This document shows positions 1-11,127 of a stretch of 64,000 nucleotides of DNA, piece after piece; position 1 is the first letter of the stretch, and every line of letters starts with the position of its first letter. The stretch is from Raffaelea ambrosiae (taxonomy: Eukaryota > Ascomycota > Sordariomycetes > Ophiostomatales > Ophiostomataceae), in contig PCDI01000020.1 of assembly GCA_002778195.1 (NCBI GenBank), positions 149,243 through 213,242 of the forward strand, in the 5' to 3' direction. The position numbers and the translations under genes are program-made. Under the pieces are notes generated by a model. That model was not told the origin of the DNA and did not search any database. It worked only from the letters and a program-made list of their open reading frames with translations.

Positions 1-2394
1 ACGACGTTTGATGGAAGCACAGACGCACGTCGTCGCGCGCCAGCACGGGGGCCAGGGCCCCGCGCGCCAGCGTCTCGATGGCAGCGCTGTGGCGATCGGT
101 CCAGACCAGCGTGAGGCGATGCGTGCGGGTAGGTCGACGGCCGGGGTGGTGGTCGTCGTCGTCGTTGCTGTGCTGGACACGGCGGATGTGGTCGAGCACG
201 TACGGCATGACGGCCGCAATGCCCGAGCCACCGGCGATGAGGAGAACCTGGTCAAAGGTGTGCAGTGGCTCGGCCCTGCCATATGGGCCCTCGAGGATCA
301 TGCGCGGGGCAATGGCGTCGGCACCAGTTGCGGTCGCCTTCTCGCATTGCTTGCGCAGGCTCTTGGTCCAGCCATCGTAGACGCGCACGTTGAAGACGAG
401 ATGGAGGCGGTCGTCGTCAGCGCTGTCACGATACCAGTGGGCGAGCGTGAATGGGTGGTTCTCCCAGCCAAGAAATCGGAACGGCTGATAGAGGTAGTAG
501 TGCTGACCCGGTCCTGGGTGCAGACGACCGTTTCCGGGTACAATGTCGACAGTCAGGATGCTAGACGCTGGGCTGTATGCGACGGTGGTGCGGGTGGTGC
601 GGTGCAGAGTCTTGGCGCGGCCGAAGCCGACATAGAGATTGCACCAGGCCTGGCGGACAAGACGTAGGAAGCGGTCAAGGGCCCAAATGATAATGGGGGG
701 CAGAATGAAGGGGTTGTTGTACTCAACCAAGTTGAAAATGTTGGTGTGACTGTGTTTGTCTGTCAGCGACTCGGATGGGCAGTTTTTTTCAATGGAGGTT
801 CGAGGGGCTGAGCTTGTAGGGAGATCGCACAAAGCACAATCAAAGGCGAGCAGACACGAGTAGACTTACTACCAGAGGAACATAACCAGCAGGACGGAGA
901 AGATGATGTGGATGAGCAAGAAGGACTCGTAGAACTTGGTGCGGAAGTAGCTGAAGGAGAAGAGCATGAGGAGGCTCATGACAACAGTGCCCTGCCGGTG
1001 TGTTGTTAGCAGATGGGAACAACGCGGCCTGACAGCATGCGGACCGACGAGTCACGTACCCCGGCGCCCATGTAAAAGTACTTCTCTTTGAAGTCTGAAT
1101 AAAAATAGCTGCCGTAGTCGGCAGCGAAAAAATAAGCCGTCCAGCCGACCGAGTGCATGATGCCTTCGATCGTGGCGATGCGCGCAACGTGCCGGTGGAA
1201 CATGCTGAACGTCGAGTATTGCCAGCCCGTCAACCACATACAGATATTGTTGCGGCTCGAAAATAACCAGATCAGTGGCAGCAGGAAGTAGGACTCGGTG
1301 CCGGTCCGCCAGGCGATGTGGTTCCAGATCTGGGGGGCAATATTGGCCCAGCTATTGACACGATGGCGTTGTCAGTCTGTGCTCGGTACTTGATCAGAAG
1401 GTATGAACACGTGAAACCCACTATAGGTTTCCCTGAAAGGCGTAGTAGTTGACACTGCAGGTGACCAGGCTGTAAATCCAAAAGCCGGCAACGACAAACG
1501 TCTCGGCGCGCGTCGGCAGCGTGCAGCCCCAGAGTTTGCGCTGGTGGAACTTGGGCAGCAGTGCGGGCGTCACAAAGTACTTGCGGGCCACGGCGTAGAC
1601 TGGCACAAAGGGCCGCAGAATGGCCGGCGTGGGTGCTGGCCTAGTTATGCCGGCGCCGCCACCCTCGGCGTCCACGTCCTCCCAGCCGCGGCGGTGCTCG
1701 ACAATGCGGCGGACCAGGTTCTGCAGCATGCCGAAAACAAGCACGGCAAACCAGAACCCATACACGCCAGCTCTGGACTGTTAGCAACAAAGCTACCGAT
1801 GCCTGTGCCGATGATGGTACCATCGATCGTACAAAACAAACAAAAAAAAAGGGTACAGCGAGTTGATACGTACCCATACCAGGCCTCGTAGTAGCTCTCA
1901 TTGTCTTGGAGTGCCTCCGTGTGGAGCGCCAGATCGAACCATTCTCTGTCCATCAGAAACGATGACGTCTGGTTGAGCGTCTCGTTGAGAGCGTTGACAG
2001 AGTAAACGGGCAGCGTTGCAATGGCTGCCGGTGTCAGATTGGCGGCGAACGTGGACGCCGGGAGCAGCTTTGTCTCGCCATATTTTACACAATAGTCGGC
2101 CAGCAGGTCAATCCCGGCCACGCCGTCCTTGCGCGAGCAGTATGTTTTGACGGCTGCATAAAGAGAGACCACAGCCAGATGATTTTGACACAGGGTGTCG
2201 TAGTAGTCATCGTATCCGCCGCCGACAAAGCTGAAGTCGCCGTAGACACCCATAATAGCATAGATGCAGTATGTGTTGCGTGGTTCCACATCCAGCACTG
2301 CCTCCACCGGGACCACAGAGGTGCCCAGCAGCACCAGAAGCAGCCAGTGCGCCAGCGGGATGCCCGCAAGGCGGCTGGTCGCCATCGTGATCAT
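1..2394 (-). CDS. Ferric reductase (FRE/NOX family), 3' part cut by window edge
   Basis: Membrane flavocytochrome that would reduce extracellular Fe3+/Cu2+ with cytosolic NADPH. Proposed exons: 2394-1874, 1772-1422, 1351-1060, 991-870, 749 to beyond base 1, all GT-AG, giving about 678 visible residues. ATG 2394 is chosen because it opens a hydrophobic signal peptide; an upstream ATG-less extension to 2652 lacks any family resemblance. A lumenal segment with NET, NQT and NES glycosylation sequons follows, then the membrane bundle. Haem-type histidines are seen in HRHVARIATIEGIMH and in LLIH...WYH. The C-terminal half shows the FAD motif HPFTLAHW, then LEGPYG and the NADPH loop GGSGI. Splicing across 870/749 restores WYHTNIFNLVEYNN, which supports the model. 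The final NADPH-binding segment is outside the window. Likely iron-repressed (see the GATA sites at 3440-3463). Subfamily is not certain. Confidence 0.9.
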
Positions 2395-3288
2395 GGTAGC
2401 TGCGGGGGGGGATGTGAAGTTGGGATAGAGGAAGTGGGCAAGAGGGAAATATATGAGGGCAGTGGGGACAGCAAAGTCAAAGGTGGCACTGCCCCAATTG
2501 TGACAGACAGCTAAACAAACGGGATCTTGGAAGGATTTACAGTAACGGGTGTTCGTGGTACGGCGTGTCAATGCGACCCAATCTCTGGTCCAAAGTCTGA
2601 TTACTTGGTTCTGCGGCATGTGCTCGAGGCATACGAACCAGATCTTGTCCACACCTGGGGCCGGCCTGGCACTTAAGTACTTTCAGAGTTTCCGGGACAA
2701 TGCAAACGCCCTCCTCGTCTTGGGACAAGACATCTGTTCGGTTGAATGGGCGAGAGAATGGCATCGAATGGGATCGACAACGCTGGCGCGATGGCGAGCA
2801 CATTGGCGAGAAAGCTAGCCGAGCTCCTGGCAATGCTTCAACTCCTATTGGACGCCACCACTGGCCGGGGGTCTGCCTTGTTGGGATGCTGTGATGCGTG
2901 GACTGTGTGTTCTTCTCGCGCCTCCCGCACTACGCATGCTGCAGTATTCATCAGAACATGCCACTCCCGCGGCATGCGCATAGGACCCTACATGGCCTAT
3001 TGATCCGGCTCTGATGGGGTTGCTTTCTGCATTACCGCCCTCCCCCGCTGAGGCATTTGAAATAGCTCGCCGTGCAATCAACATGTATGTGCAGGCTCTT
3101 GCAGGCTCTTACCACCCTGTCGGGTGTAAGTAACCTGACCGTCGTTGTGTTTCTGTCCCCATTTCCGTTCCATTGGCGTGGGTGTCTGTCCAATGTCATT
3201 GCCTTTTTTTTCTTTTCCTTTTTTTTCTCCTCTTCTAGTATTTGTTTTGGCGCGTTTGCCACGCGCCACTTGCTGTTCATTTAACAGA

Positions 3289-3327
3289 CACAAGCTTTTC
3301 CATTAGTTTTCTTAAGAAAAGCTTGTG
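3289..3327. repeat. Perfect 12-bp inverted repeat (hairpin)
   Basis: Arm CACAAGCTTTTC (3289-3300) is followed by a 15-nt spacer and the exact reverse complement GAAAAGCTTGTG (3316-3327). It lies about 0.9 kb upstream of the ferric reductase. It could form a stem-loop or be a remnant of a small mobile element; no target-site duplication is evident. Confidence 0.6.
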
Positions 3328-3439
3328 AAGCTTGTCTGTGTTCGTGAACCAAGCACTGGTCTGGGCGCCTTTGCTGTTCTCGCATTAGCCGACCTCGGCG
3401 CCTGGGCGGACGTCTTGGTAACCCCGCATGACAAAAATC

Positions 3440-3463
3440 TTATCAGATCACATTATCAGATAA
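3440..3463. promoter_or_regulatory. Three overlapping/adjacent ATCWGATAA iron-type GATA sites
   Basis: TTATCAGAT occurs at 3440-3448 and 3453-3461 (each ATCTGATAA on the minus strand), and ATCAGATAA at 3455-3463 on the plus strand; the last two overlap as the palindrome TTATCAGATAA. ATCWGATAA is the known consensus of fungal iron-responsive GATA repressors (SreA, SRE, Sre1). The nearest gene is the ferric reductase, whose ATG is 1046 bp away, so repression in high iron is the natural reading. Confidence 0.6.
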
Positions 3464-6400
3464 GATTAGATGGTCACCTTTGCCCCGTCTAACAAGGCTC
3501 TTGTTGTTCTTTTGCAAACACCCCTCGCGCCCTCACAGAAAAGCTAAAACCAAGCCGGGATCCAAAGTCTGTACGTAAGATACACAACACCAAGTACAGA
3601 GTTTTCATACCACCGTCACCCCATGCACCACCCCACACGACACCCCACCCCTCCATCCATCCCACGCTCGGTCTCTGCCTCCCAGAAATTTCTTCTGCTC
3701 GGAACGCTTGTGCTTTCGCTTACGATTCTTTTACCAAGTCTGGATGAGTACGTAACAGGATGGTTGTTCAGAATGCAAAGACTGGAGCGATGATCCTTGC
3801 TGAAATAGACGAAGAGGTATCCTGCATTGGCCGCAGCACATAATAGTAGAAAGTAGACCATATCAAAATCCTGCAAGCCACAATCCATGGCGTATACCAT
3901 TCTGGTCCGTAGCTTGCCACATCATCTAGGACTATCTTTTAACCGGTCCTTTTTCGTGGCACAGTACACTAGCCTACATGATAGACGACCAAGCTAGACT
4001 GTCCGTCGGTTTGCTCGACGGAAGCGTACCGCGGATTGGATTCCGCTTCCTTCTGACTGGATCGGCAGAGTGGTGTGTTCTTAATAGAGACCATCAAATC
4101 TACAAGAAATCAGCAATTGGAGGGTGGGACAAATGACGACTCATGTCCGACCATATGGCCCCAAAAAAATAAAAAAGTCAGAACGTGCGACATAACTTAC
4201 AACGTCGCATACGCTGGCGACGAAAACCACGAGATGGCTGTGACTGTACGCCGCCATATACCTTGGCTTGACGGGAAAGCAAGCAGAGTAGCAAGACGGA
4301 CGAATACAAAAGTACGAGCCTGCAGAAGTGCAAAAACTGCAGATACTAGACGACGCCACAAATGGAACCATGGAGTTTTCTACTTCAGGACATACTATGT
4401 AGTAGCCTCGCAAGCCAATCCCAACAGCCACAGCGGCAAATGTAGACTGTGGTCCAGACTGTCAGAGGTAGTGAGTATGCCATACGGCAGCAAGTAGCCA
4501 GGTTGCATTGCACAAGAGCGCTAATGCAAGCTAGTATTGTGCTTATCATGTTTTCGGCTTCCATCTATTGGAAGATGAAACAGAAGGGACTTTTGGCAAG
4601 TGCAAGTAAAAGGCGTCGAATGTGGGGGTGGCGTGTACGTCGTCAGCCTCGACGAACCGGTCCAATTGCATCCTGTGAGGACCGTCTACGCCTATACCTG
4701 CATCTTACGATGGACGGCATTTTTCAACTTGAGATTTAGTACACGACATTGACAGGCGTAGTCCAACTACCACAATCTTTCTTCGGGGCATGGCCGTTCC
4801 TGCTCGTGAATGTCAGAAACGGAATCCAGCAAGAGTAGATGCAATTCCAGTTCTTTTGCACCACCAACGTGATGCCAAGCACACTGCGGTTGAGCAAGCT
4901 ACTGATTGCACTCACCGTCTGTGACATCGTAGCACCGAGTGCCATCCAGGCATAGGACCAGACACAAGTGCTGACTCGCAGAGCATTCTGGACCCCGGGA
5001 TCGAATGACTGCCGACAGCACCTGCCATTTCGGGTTAGTTTTGAGTATGTGCTCAAAATTTCGCTCATGTTCGTGGTTGTGTAGCATTGGACTGACAGCG
5101 GACCAATGTCTCGCTACCCCACGTTGTGGCACGCATGGGGACTGATTAGGTGCTTCGTGCACAGTTGCCAGGCGAATATCACATTGTGTAGGGGTATGGT
5201 ATAAGATTGTGAGCTAAACCCTCAGATGGCACAAAAACAGCATTCGGTGGAAGAGATCCGAGCAGAGGAGGCTAGGAGGAGATGCCCCTCTCCATCCTCG
5301 GCGGGACGTGTTCGCGGCACGAGCGGTATGCAAGGTATTTGTGTTTACCGAGAGGCCCTCCTTTACCAGAAGATATGCCCCGGTCATGTTACAGAACCCA
5401 AGTTGATGTCGCCGCTATTTGCAAGGAGCCGAACCGCTGTGACATACGCCGATGCAGACGAACTAGGCAATTTAAGCTTGGCTTCTACCTATGTGATATA
5501 TGATACATAGTAGAATCAGTATTTCAACTATACTGATGACAAATGTCAATATCTCTTCTATTCCTCGTTTCTTTTTACTTTTTATTTCTGGACCTTTAGT
5601 TTTAGTCTTTTGCTTCCACAGGGTAACAAAACCCTCCCATGCGGCATTTAGTTGTGGCAACTGTGCTAGGCTTCCATAATGAAAACATCCATGGTGAAAA
5701 CAATCTGTGCAAATGCGTAGACGGAACAAAACTCTCTTCCCAATTCTGTTGCCTGGTGGTGTCCGTTGTTTAGTCTGTCTGATAAGAGAAAACATACCGG
5801 GACTAGACTTACGGAAACCACTTACGTTATTCAAGTACAGCTGTTGATCGAAACTCTTCAGCTGGAACGTACTACTGTGCCTTTTCGTATATTACTTTTG
5901 ATTTTCCATCTCATGTTCAGTTGATTTAAGCATATTATCTTGGTTGTATTCTTCTGATCAAGCTGTACATATGTGACAAATGCCTAATACCCCTAAGAGG
6001 CCGGTTCCTGACCATGCGCAACCTCCCGGATTTTGCTCACAAAATGACATTTCCGGTGTAATGGGGTTCCAGCCATTGGCGCGGTGCTGTGTCACCAACA
6101 AGGCCGATGCCCCAGTAGTGCCAATGGACCAGGCGATGGATGGGAAATCGGAGGGTAGGACAGAAGGACTGGGAGATCCGTGTAGAGTATAGCGGTCGAC
6201 GGACCAACCACCGATTTCCACATTTTCTACACGCATCAATTGAAGCCTAATCAGTCTCCATCTCGTAGGTATTAAAAGCAGCGTGTCGAACTATCTATGG
6301 ATTTTGTGTGGTCGCTCGTCTAGTTCGATACAATGACTCTCTTGTTGTCAAACTCATCTCCCACCTTCCCATTCGCCAAGTCCACCATCCAACGAGCGCA

Positions 6401-7172
6401 GCTCTCGCGCGTGATGGTCCAATTGGCCGACGGGCCCATATGGACAAATGTCTGCACTGGCTTCGCACCGCTGGGGTCCCCGACAAGACCACCGCCGCCG
6501 CCACTCAAAGCGACGGCAAGCACGACCCATGTCTTGCTCAGGCATTGCCGACCCTTTGACGGCCGTGAGATTCGGGTGGCCAGGTAGCACCGAGGAATCG
6601 TGAACGAGTACAATCACATGGATGTCTAATGCCTGTCAATGTGTGTCTTTTTTTTCTTCCTTTCTCCATCCCTTTTTTCGAGAATTTTCAACATTTCGTG
6701 GGAAGTAGACGTACTTGTTTTCAAAGCGTACTGGAGGTCCAGCTTGCCGGTTTTGCCGATCGCTCCCAAAATCAGGACGTGCATTTCTGATATATGGTGG
6801 AGAGATGAACTGGCAGAAGCATGCCGCTTCCCATCTTTTCGATACGGACAATTCCATTCTATATATACGCGATGCCACACGGTATGCAGTGACCGAGGCA
6901 GGAAATGAGAAAATCACGGTGATGTCAACGTCACAACGATACCGGAAAGAAGACCAATCATGACACAGCGTAGCCGAAAGGCTTATACAGGAAATACACC
7001 CAATCACAGACACTCCCCCTTTTCCGCTGGAACCGCGTCTGACTTCATTCCTCCTCCGCCACCCAGAAACATTTTCTCACCTTCTCTTTTCTCGCATCTC
7101 TATTGGCGACGGAGCCGGACTGCCAGCAACGTCGCCTTCGATGTGGGATGCCTCCTATATACCCTGTAGAAC

Positions 7173-8477
7173 AAAACGCGGAGTGCAGCTTGTTGTGAAC
7201 GAGACGGCTTGCCGTCCTTCCGGCTATTGCGCCGCGCATACCCGACTTGCAGCTGGAGAGACACTCGTCGAGTGCATTGGGCCCTGCTGGACAGCGGCGG
7301 GAACCGCCTGGACCGCCGTCAGCCTTGTCCAAACTGTCCATGATCAGCAACCTCGTACAGGAACTCACAGTGGAAATTCAAGCCCCGGCGCCCCGACTCC
7401 GGGCCCAGGCCGCGCCGAAAGGCAGTCCGGACTGGATGACGAACCTCAAACTGCTCAATCACTACCACGCCTCCACGTGTTTGACATTTCAGCACGACAG
7501 TGCTACTTTGCACTTTTGGCGGGTAGATGTGCCCAGCCTTGCCGTGTCACATGCTGGTATACCCCTTCCTTCTCAAAAGTGTGTCCAACCAGCAGACGTA
7601 CTGACTCGCCTTGTGCTTCAGGAAGCCCTCATGCATGGTCTGCTTGCTATTTTCGCTCTGCATCATGCCCGCACCCACCCCGAAGAGCGACAGTCCCTCG
7701 TGGGGGCGTCAACGTATCAACAAGATCGGGCTCTGGAGTTCTTCTCGCCCCAGCTTACGGCCATCGATGACGACAGTCGGGAGCCGCTTTTCATCTTGGC
7801 CATCTCCATATTCATGCTGGAAACATGGTATATCGGACCCCCTCCGAACCCAGCAGAGCCGGCCAGTCTTGAATCCATCTTGCGATCATTTGCCCTCGTT
7901 CAAGGTAGGAGCAGAATCTCGTCTTTCCCGGGAAAGTTTTAGGCCATTTGGTTCTACACACATTCTCCGCCTAGGAATCCAGTCCATATGTGACTGTCCC
8001 TCCAAGGATTTAAGCAAGGGGCCGTTGTTTCCATTGTTCGGTGGCAGTGAGAATCCACCGATTGACCCGTCCCGCCCGTTTGCAAAGCGACTGGACCAGC
8101 TGGCGAGTCCCGTTGAGGCCATCGACGGAGACGACATCCCCAGTATTGCGTTGTGCCGCGACGGACTGGAAGCGCTGTGAAATGCATACGCGCGGCACCG
8201 CAGTCTCCATACCCACCAGCCTCGCATGTGGATGTGGCGAGTGGGAATGGGGAAGACGCGATTCCAGTTCACCAGTCGACGTCCGGTCAGTATCTTGATC
8301 CTGGCCCACTGCGCTGCCCTGAGCGAGTCGGCCGAGGGCCCGCCATGACCGTGGGAAGGATGGAGCAAGCGTGTTCTAGACATGGCGATGCGGGAAATCG
8401 ACAAAGAGTGGCGACACTGGCTCGAGTGGCCACTGCGGTGCGTTCGCGAAGCGTTGGACGTGGACATGTGCGACTAA
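7173..8477 (+). pseudogene. Broken Zn2Cys6-type (UPC2-like) transcription factor
   Basis: From about 7340 an open frame resembles the C-terminal regulatory domain of UPC2-like fungal regulators: a block around HYHASTCLTF, then LMHGLLAIFALHHART, then ILAISIFMLETW. A GT-AG intron at 7905-7974 joins LVQ to GIQSICDC. The same frame continues to TAA 8475-8477 with family-like sequence (LILAHCAALSES, EWRHWLEWPL), but is interrupted by TGA at 8178-8180 and TGA at 8346-8348. Upstream at 7173-7260, in another frame, is a stretch resembling a zinc cluster (KTRS...YPTCSW) that has lost most cysteines. Two stops plus a lost DNA-binding domain point to a pseudogene; unseen introns or sequence error are the alternatives. 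Confidence 0.6.
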
Positions 8478-8649
8478 GAAACGCTGTTGGACGATACTTT
8501 GTCTGTTTTGATATCCTATACCCCGGTACACTAGTACGTGAATGATTGAATACACTTTTCGTCTAAATCATGCCTCTGTTTATTTGTCTTTTCTATGTCT
8601 AGTGCCGATATAGATGCTCTGCCATATATATATATACATGTTTTCATTC

Positions 8650-10528
8650 TCAAGCCTTGGGCGAAGTCTCGGACAGTTTCCATCGCAGCAGGGTGAAGCT
8701 CAGACGTGCAAAAACGTATGTGTCGCCTGTGGCCAGCCATGATGTCTCGACGACACGGATCTTCTCGTCCTCTTCCGAGTTGCGGTCGGTGGCTGCAAAG
8801 TGGGCGCCGCCAACCGTGAACACTTGGACGGTGGTGCCCTGCGTGAGACCAGCCACCTGCGTTTCGTAGCTCGTCGTCTCGTCGCTGTTGACGACAGCCA
8901 CGTTGACCCAGCCGTCGTCGTCCACGGCCACGCTGGCGTCCAGCTTGGGGACGGCCACCGTCGACGCGACCCATTCGGGGAAGGTCGGCCCGGTGTACGC
9001 GGGCGTGCGGACGTGGACGGCGACCGACTTGCCGCGCATGAAGCGCGAGAACAGCAGCAGGGGAAAGTACGTGGTCTGCTTCCACACGCCGCGGGGCGTG
9101 GTCATGAGCGGCGCAATGACGTTGACGCTCTGGGCAATGGTGGCCATGCCCAGCTCGCGGCAGTTGCGCACAAACACGTTGAGCCAGATGGCCACGGCCA
9201 GGCTGTCGCTGAGGGTGTAGTGCTCCTCGGCCCCCAGGTGGCCCGGGGCGCGCTCGGGGTCCCAGACATTCCACTCGTCGAAGCAGATGGTGGGCCGCGT
9301 CTTGCTGGCCGGCTTGGTGCTGATGCGCTCGACGTCGGGGAACGGCGACAGGTCAAACTCGCAGCGGGCCGAGTCGATCAAGGCCGAGCATACTTGGATC
9401 GCGCGCTCGGCGGCATAGACGGACGAGATGTTGCGGCCGTGGCCCTGGCCCATGGAATAGTAGTGGATCGAGTGCATGTCGATCCAGCGGACGCATTGCT
9501 GCAGGGTGTACCGGTCCCAGTCCGAGTAGCCGTCCTTGCCGCAGAGAATGAGGGTGATGGAAGGGTCGAGCAGTTTTAGGGCTACGCATTGGTTAGCTGA
9601 GCGAGGCCACATTTGGATGGCGAGGGAACAGATCGACTTGCCCTTGGCCCATTGAATCGCCTTCTTGGCGTAGTCTTCTTTGGTGTGCTGCTCGACTTGC
9701 CTGCACCCTCGTCAGCGAGGCAAAAGAGAGACTGGGAAGATTAAAGAAACTAGGAAGACAAAAGAAACTAGGAAGACAAAAGAGACCAGGAAGGCAAAAG
9801 AGACCAGAAAGACAAACGGGACCCGGAAGGCAAAACAGAACCCCCCCGATCAAATAGCAGGGCCCAAAACATCGTTCCAGACTCACCATGGACCCCACAT
9901 CTCGTTTCCAAGAGCCCAGTATTTGACCCCGTACGGCTCCTCGTGGCCGTTCTTCCGCCGCAAGTCGGCATAGTATGTGCCGCCGCTCCCGTTGCAGTAC
10001 TCGACCCAGGCCAGCGCGTCTTCCAGAGTGCCCGTGCCCATGTTCAGACACAGGTACGGCTCGGCGCCAAGCTCCTTGCACCAGGCCATGAACTCGTCGG
10101 TGCCAAAGGTGTTGGGCTCGATGCCGGCCCAGGCCAGCTCCGGCCGCACGGGCCGTGTCTCCTGGGGTCCGATGCCGTCTTGCCAGCGGTAGGTCGCACA
10201 GAAGTTGCCCCCGGGATAGCGCACGACGGGCACGCGGAGCTCCTTCATGCAGGCCAAGACATCGGTACGGAAGCCATTGGAGTCGGCGAGGTGATGCGGG
10301 TTGTCGGGCTCATACAGGCCGCCGTAGATACAACGTCCCATGTGTCTTGCGGGCAGCAGAAAAAAAAAGGTCAGCAACCGATGCCCAAGCCAGCGCAGCT
10401 ACCCACCTGGAAACGTACTCTGTGAATCCTCCATAAATCAGGGGGTTGATGTCGCTGATGGTGTTTCTGCAGTCAAAGGAGATGGCGGCCTTGGCCTCCT
10501 CGTCGGGAAGCAGGGTGAGAGACGTCAT
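8650..10528 (-). CDS. Intracellular alpha-L-arabinofuranosidase, GH51
   Basis: Retaining glycosidase releasing terminal L-arabinose from arabino-oligosaccharides. Exons: 10528-10407, 10345-9887, 9700-9642, 9581-8650, giving 523 residues, normal for fungal GH51 without signal peptide (MTSLTLLPDEEAK start, so cytosolic). Family blocks are clear: GGFTEYVSRHMGRCIYGG across the first junction, RYPGGNF, the acid/base GNEMW (Glu about 189) and the nucleophile in CFDEWNVW (Glu about 316). The third intron (9582-9641) uses a GC-AG donor (GCAAGT); removing it restores WAKALKLLDPS exactly as in the family, whereas reading through inserts about 20 foreign residues. The second intron (9701-9886) holds an 18-bp minisatellite. 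A TATA-like box lies 69 bp upstream. Neighbours are a Zn2Cys6 regulator and a sugar permease. Confidence 0.95.
9718..9843 (-). repeat. 18-bp minisatellite, seven copies, inside a GH51 intron
   Basis: Seven consecutive 18-bp units such as GAAGACAAAAGAAACTAG (plus strand), with a few substitutions each and no length change. The array fills most of intron 2 (9701-9886). It is purine-rich on the plus strand and so pyrimidine-rich in the transcript. Confidence 0.85.
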
Positions 10529-10596
10529 CGTTGCTTCGTCCGGGGCGTTTGCGTTGTCTGGTATGGCAGGGCAGCCCGGTGACCCAAGGCAGAAGC

Positions 10597-10604
10597 TTTA
10601 AATA
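10597..10604 (-). promoter_or_regulatory. TATA-like box of the GH51 gene
   Basis: TATTTAAA on the minus strand, 69 bp upstream of the GH51 ATG at 10528. Confidence 0.4.
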
Positions 10605-11127
10605 CGATCCTGTGACAACGGAGCCGTCATCGCACAACCAGATCGGGCAAGGAGCTTGACTTGGCCTGGGAGCTTCCTGACATGTCTGTTAGTGGCCCGG
10701 ACAAGCCACAGAGCTCTCGTCGGGGAGTATCGGCGCCCCACCCACACTGGGCATGGCCGGCTAAGAAGAGTGTAAAAAGGCATCTCCACCTGTAGGCCGC
10801 CCTAGTTGATGCAGCTTCACAACGGCAACCTCGCGCTCCTCCTCTCGCTTGCCATTCAACCGAGGATCCGCTGTGGGGGACGCCTTGTTGACCTCGGTCA
10901 CCTGGAATGTGTACTGTGTATGTACAGAACGAGGCCAAAAGAGGAGAATGGAGAAGGCAGGCAATCTCGTCTCCACCTGGCTGCCAATGCCGGCCTCGTG
11001 ACAGATGTGTGATACGAAAGTACGTGACGTTCATCAATTGCGCTCCACTATGGCCTGACTACTCGTACTCGTACACAACCAATTGTTGAGTCTCTTTTTT
11101 TTATTTTTTTATTTTTTTTTTACCCGC
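10605..11127. other. Intergenic, GH51 promoter and regulator 3' region
   Basis: No gene seen. Immediately after the regulator stop codon (11128-11130) the minus strand carries a long A-rich run interrupted by T (11095-11121), resembling an encoded poly(A)-like tract. Confidence 0.5.

Larger units (their letters stand above)
2395..7172. other. Long AT-richer intergenic region, no convincing intact gene
   Basis: About 4.8 kb with no open frame that shows a recognisable domain or splice pattern. It contains the ferric reductase promoter, the iron-type GATA sites (3440-3463) and an inverted repeat (3289-3327). Minus-strand frames at 5068-4736, 4431-4141 and 3900-3616 are hydrophobic and could be remnants of a permease, but no family motif survives. 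The stretch 5460-5960 is visibly AT-rich. I see no tRNA or rRNA. Confidence 0.6.

Noticed and set aside
8..667. 219-codon plus-strand frame at the left edge
   Set aside because: Antisense to the ferric reductase FAD/NADPH domain.
4075..4497. 140-codon plus-strand frame in the long intergenic region
   Set aside because: No domain, mixed composition, no splice partners.
5472..5834. 120-codon minus-strand frame with a hydrophobic C terminus
   Set aside because: Lies in AT-rich DNA, with no family resemblance or promoter context.
8800..9579. 259-codon plus-strand frame opposite GH51
   Set aside because: Shadow of the GH51 exon.
9593..10081. Minus-strand frame with a six-residue periodic peptide (FCLPGL-like)
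   Set aside because: It is the translation of the intronic 18-bp minisatellite in an alternative frame, flanked by GH51 exon sequence in the wrong frame.
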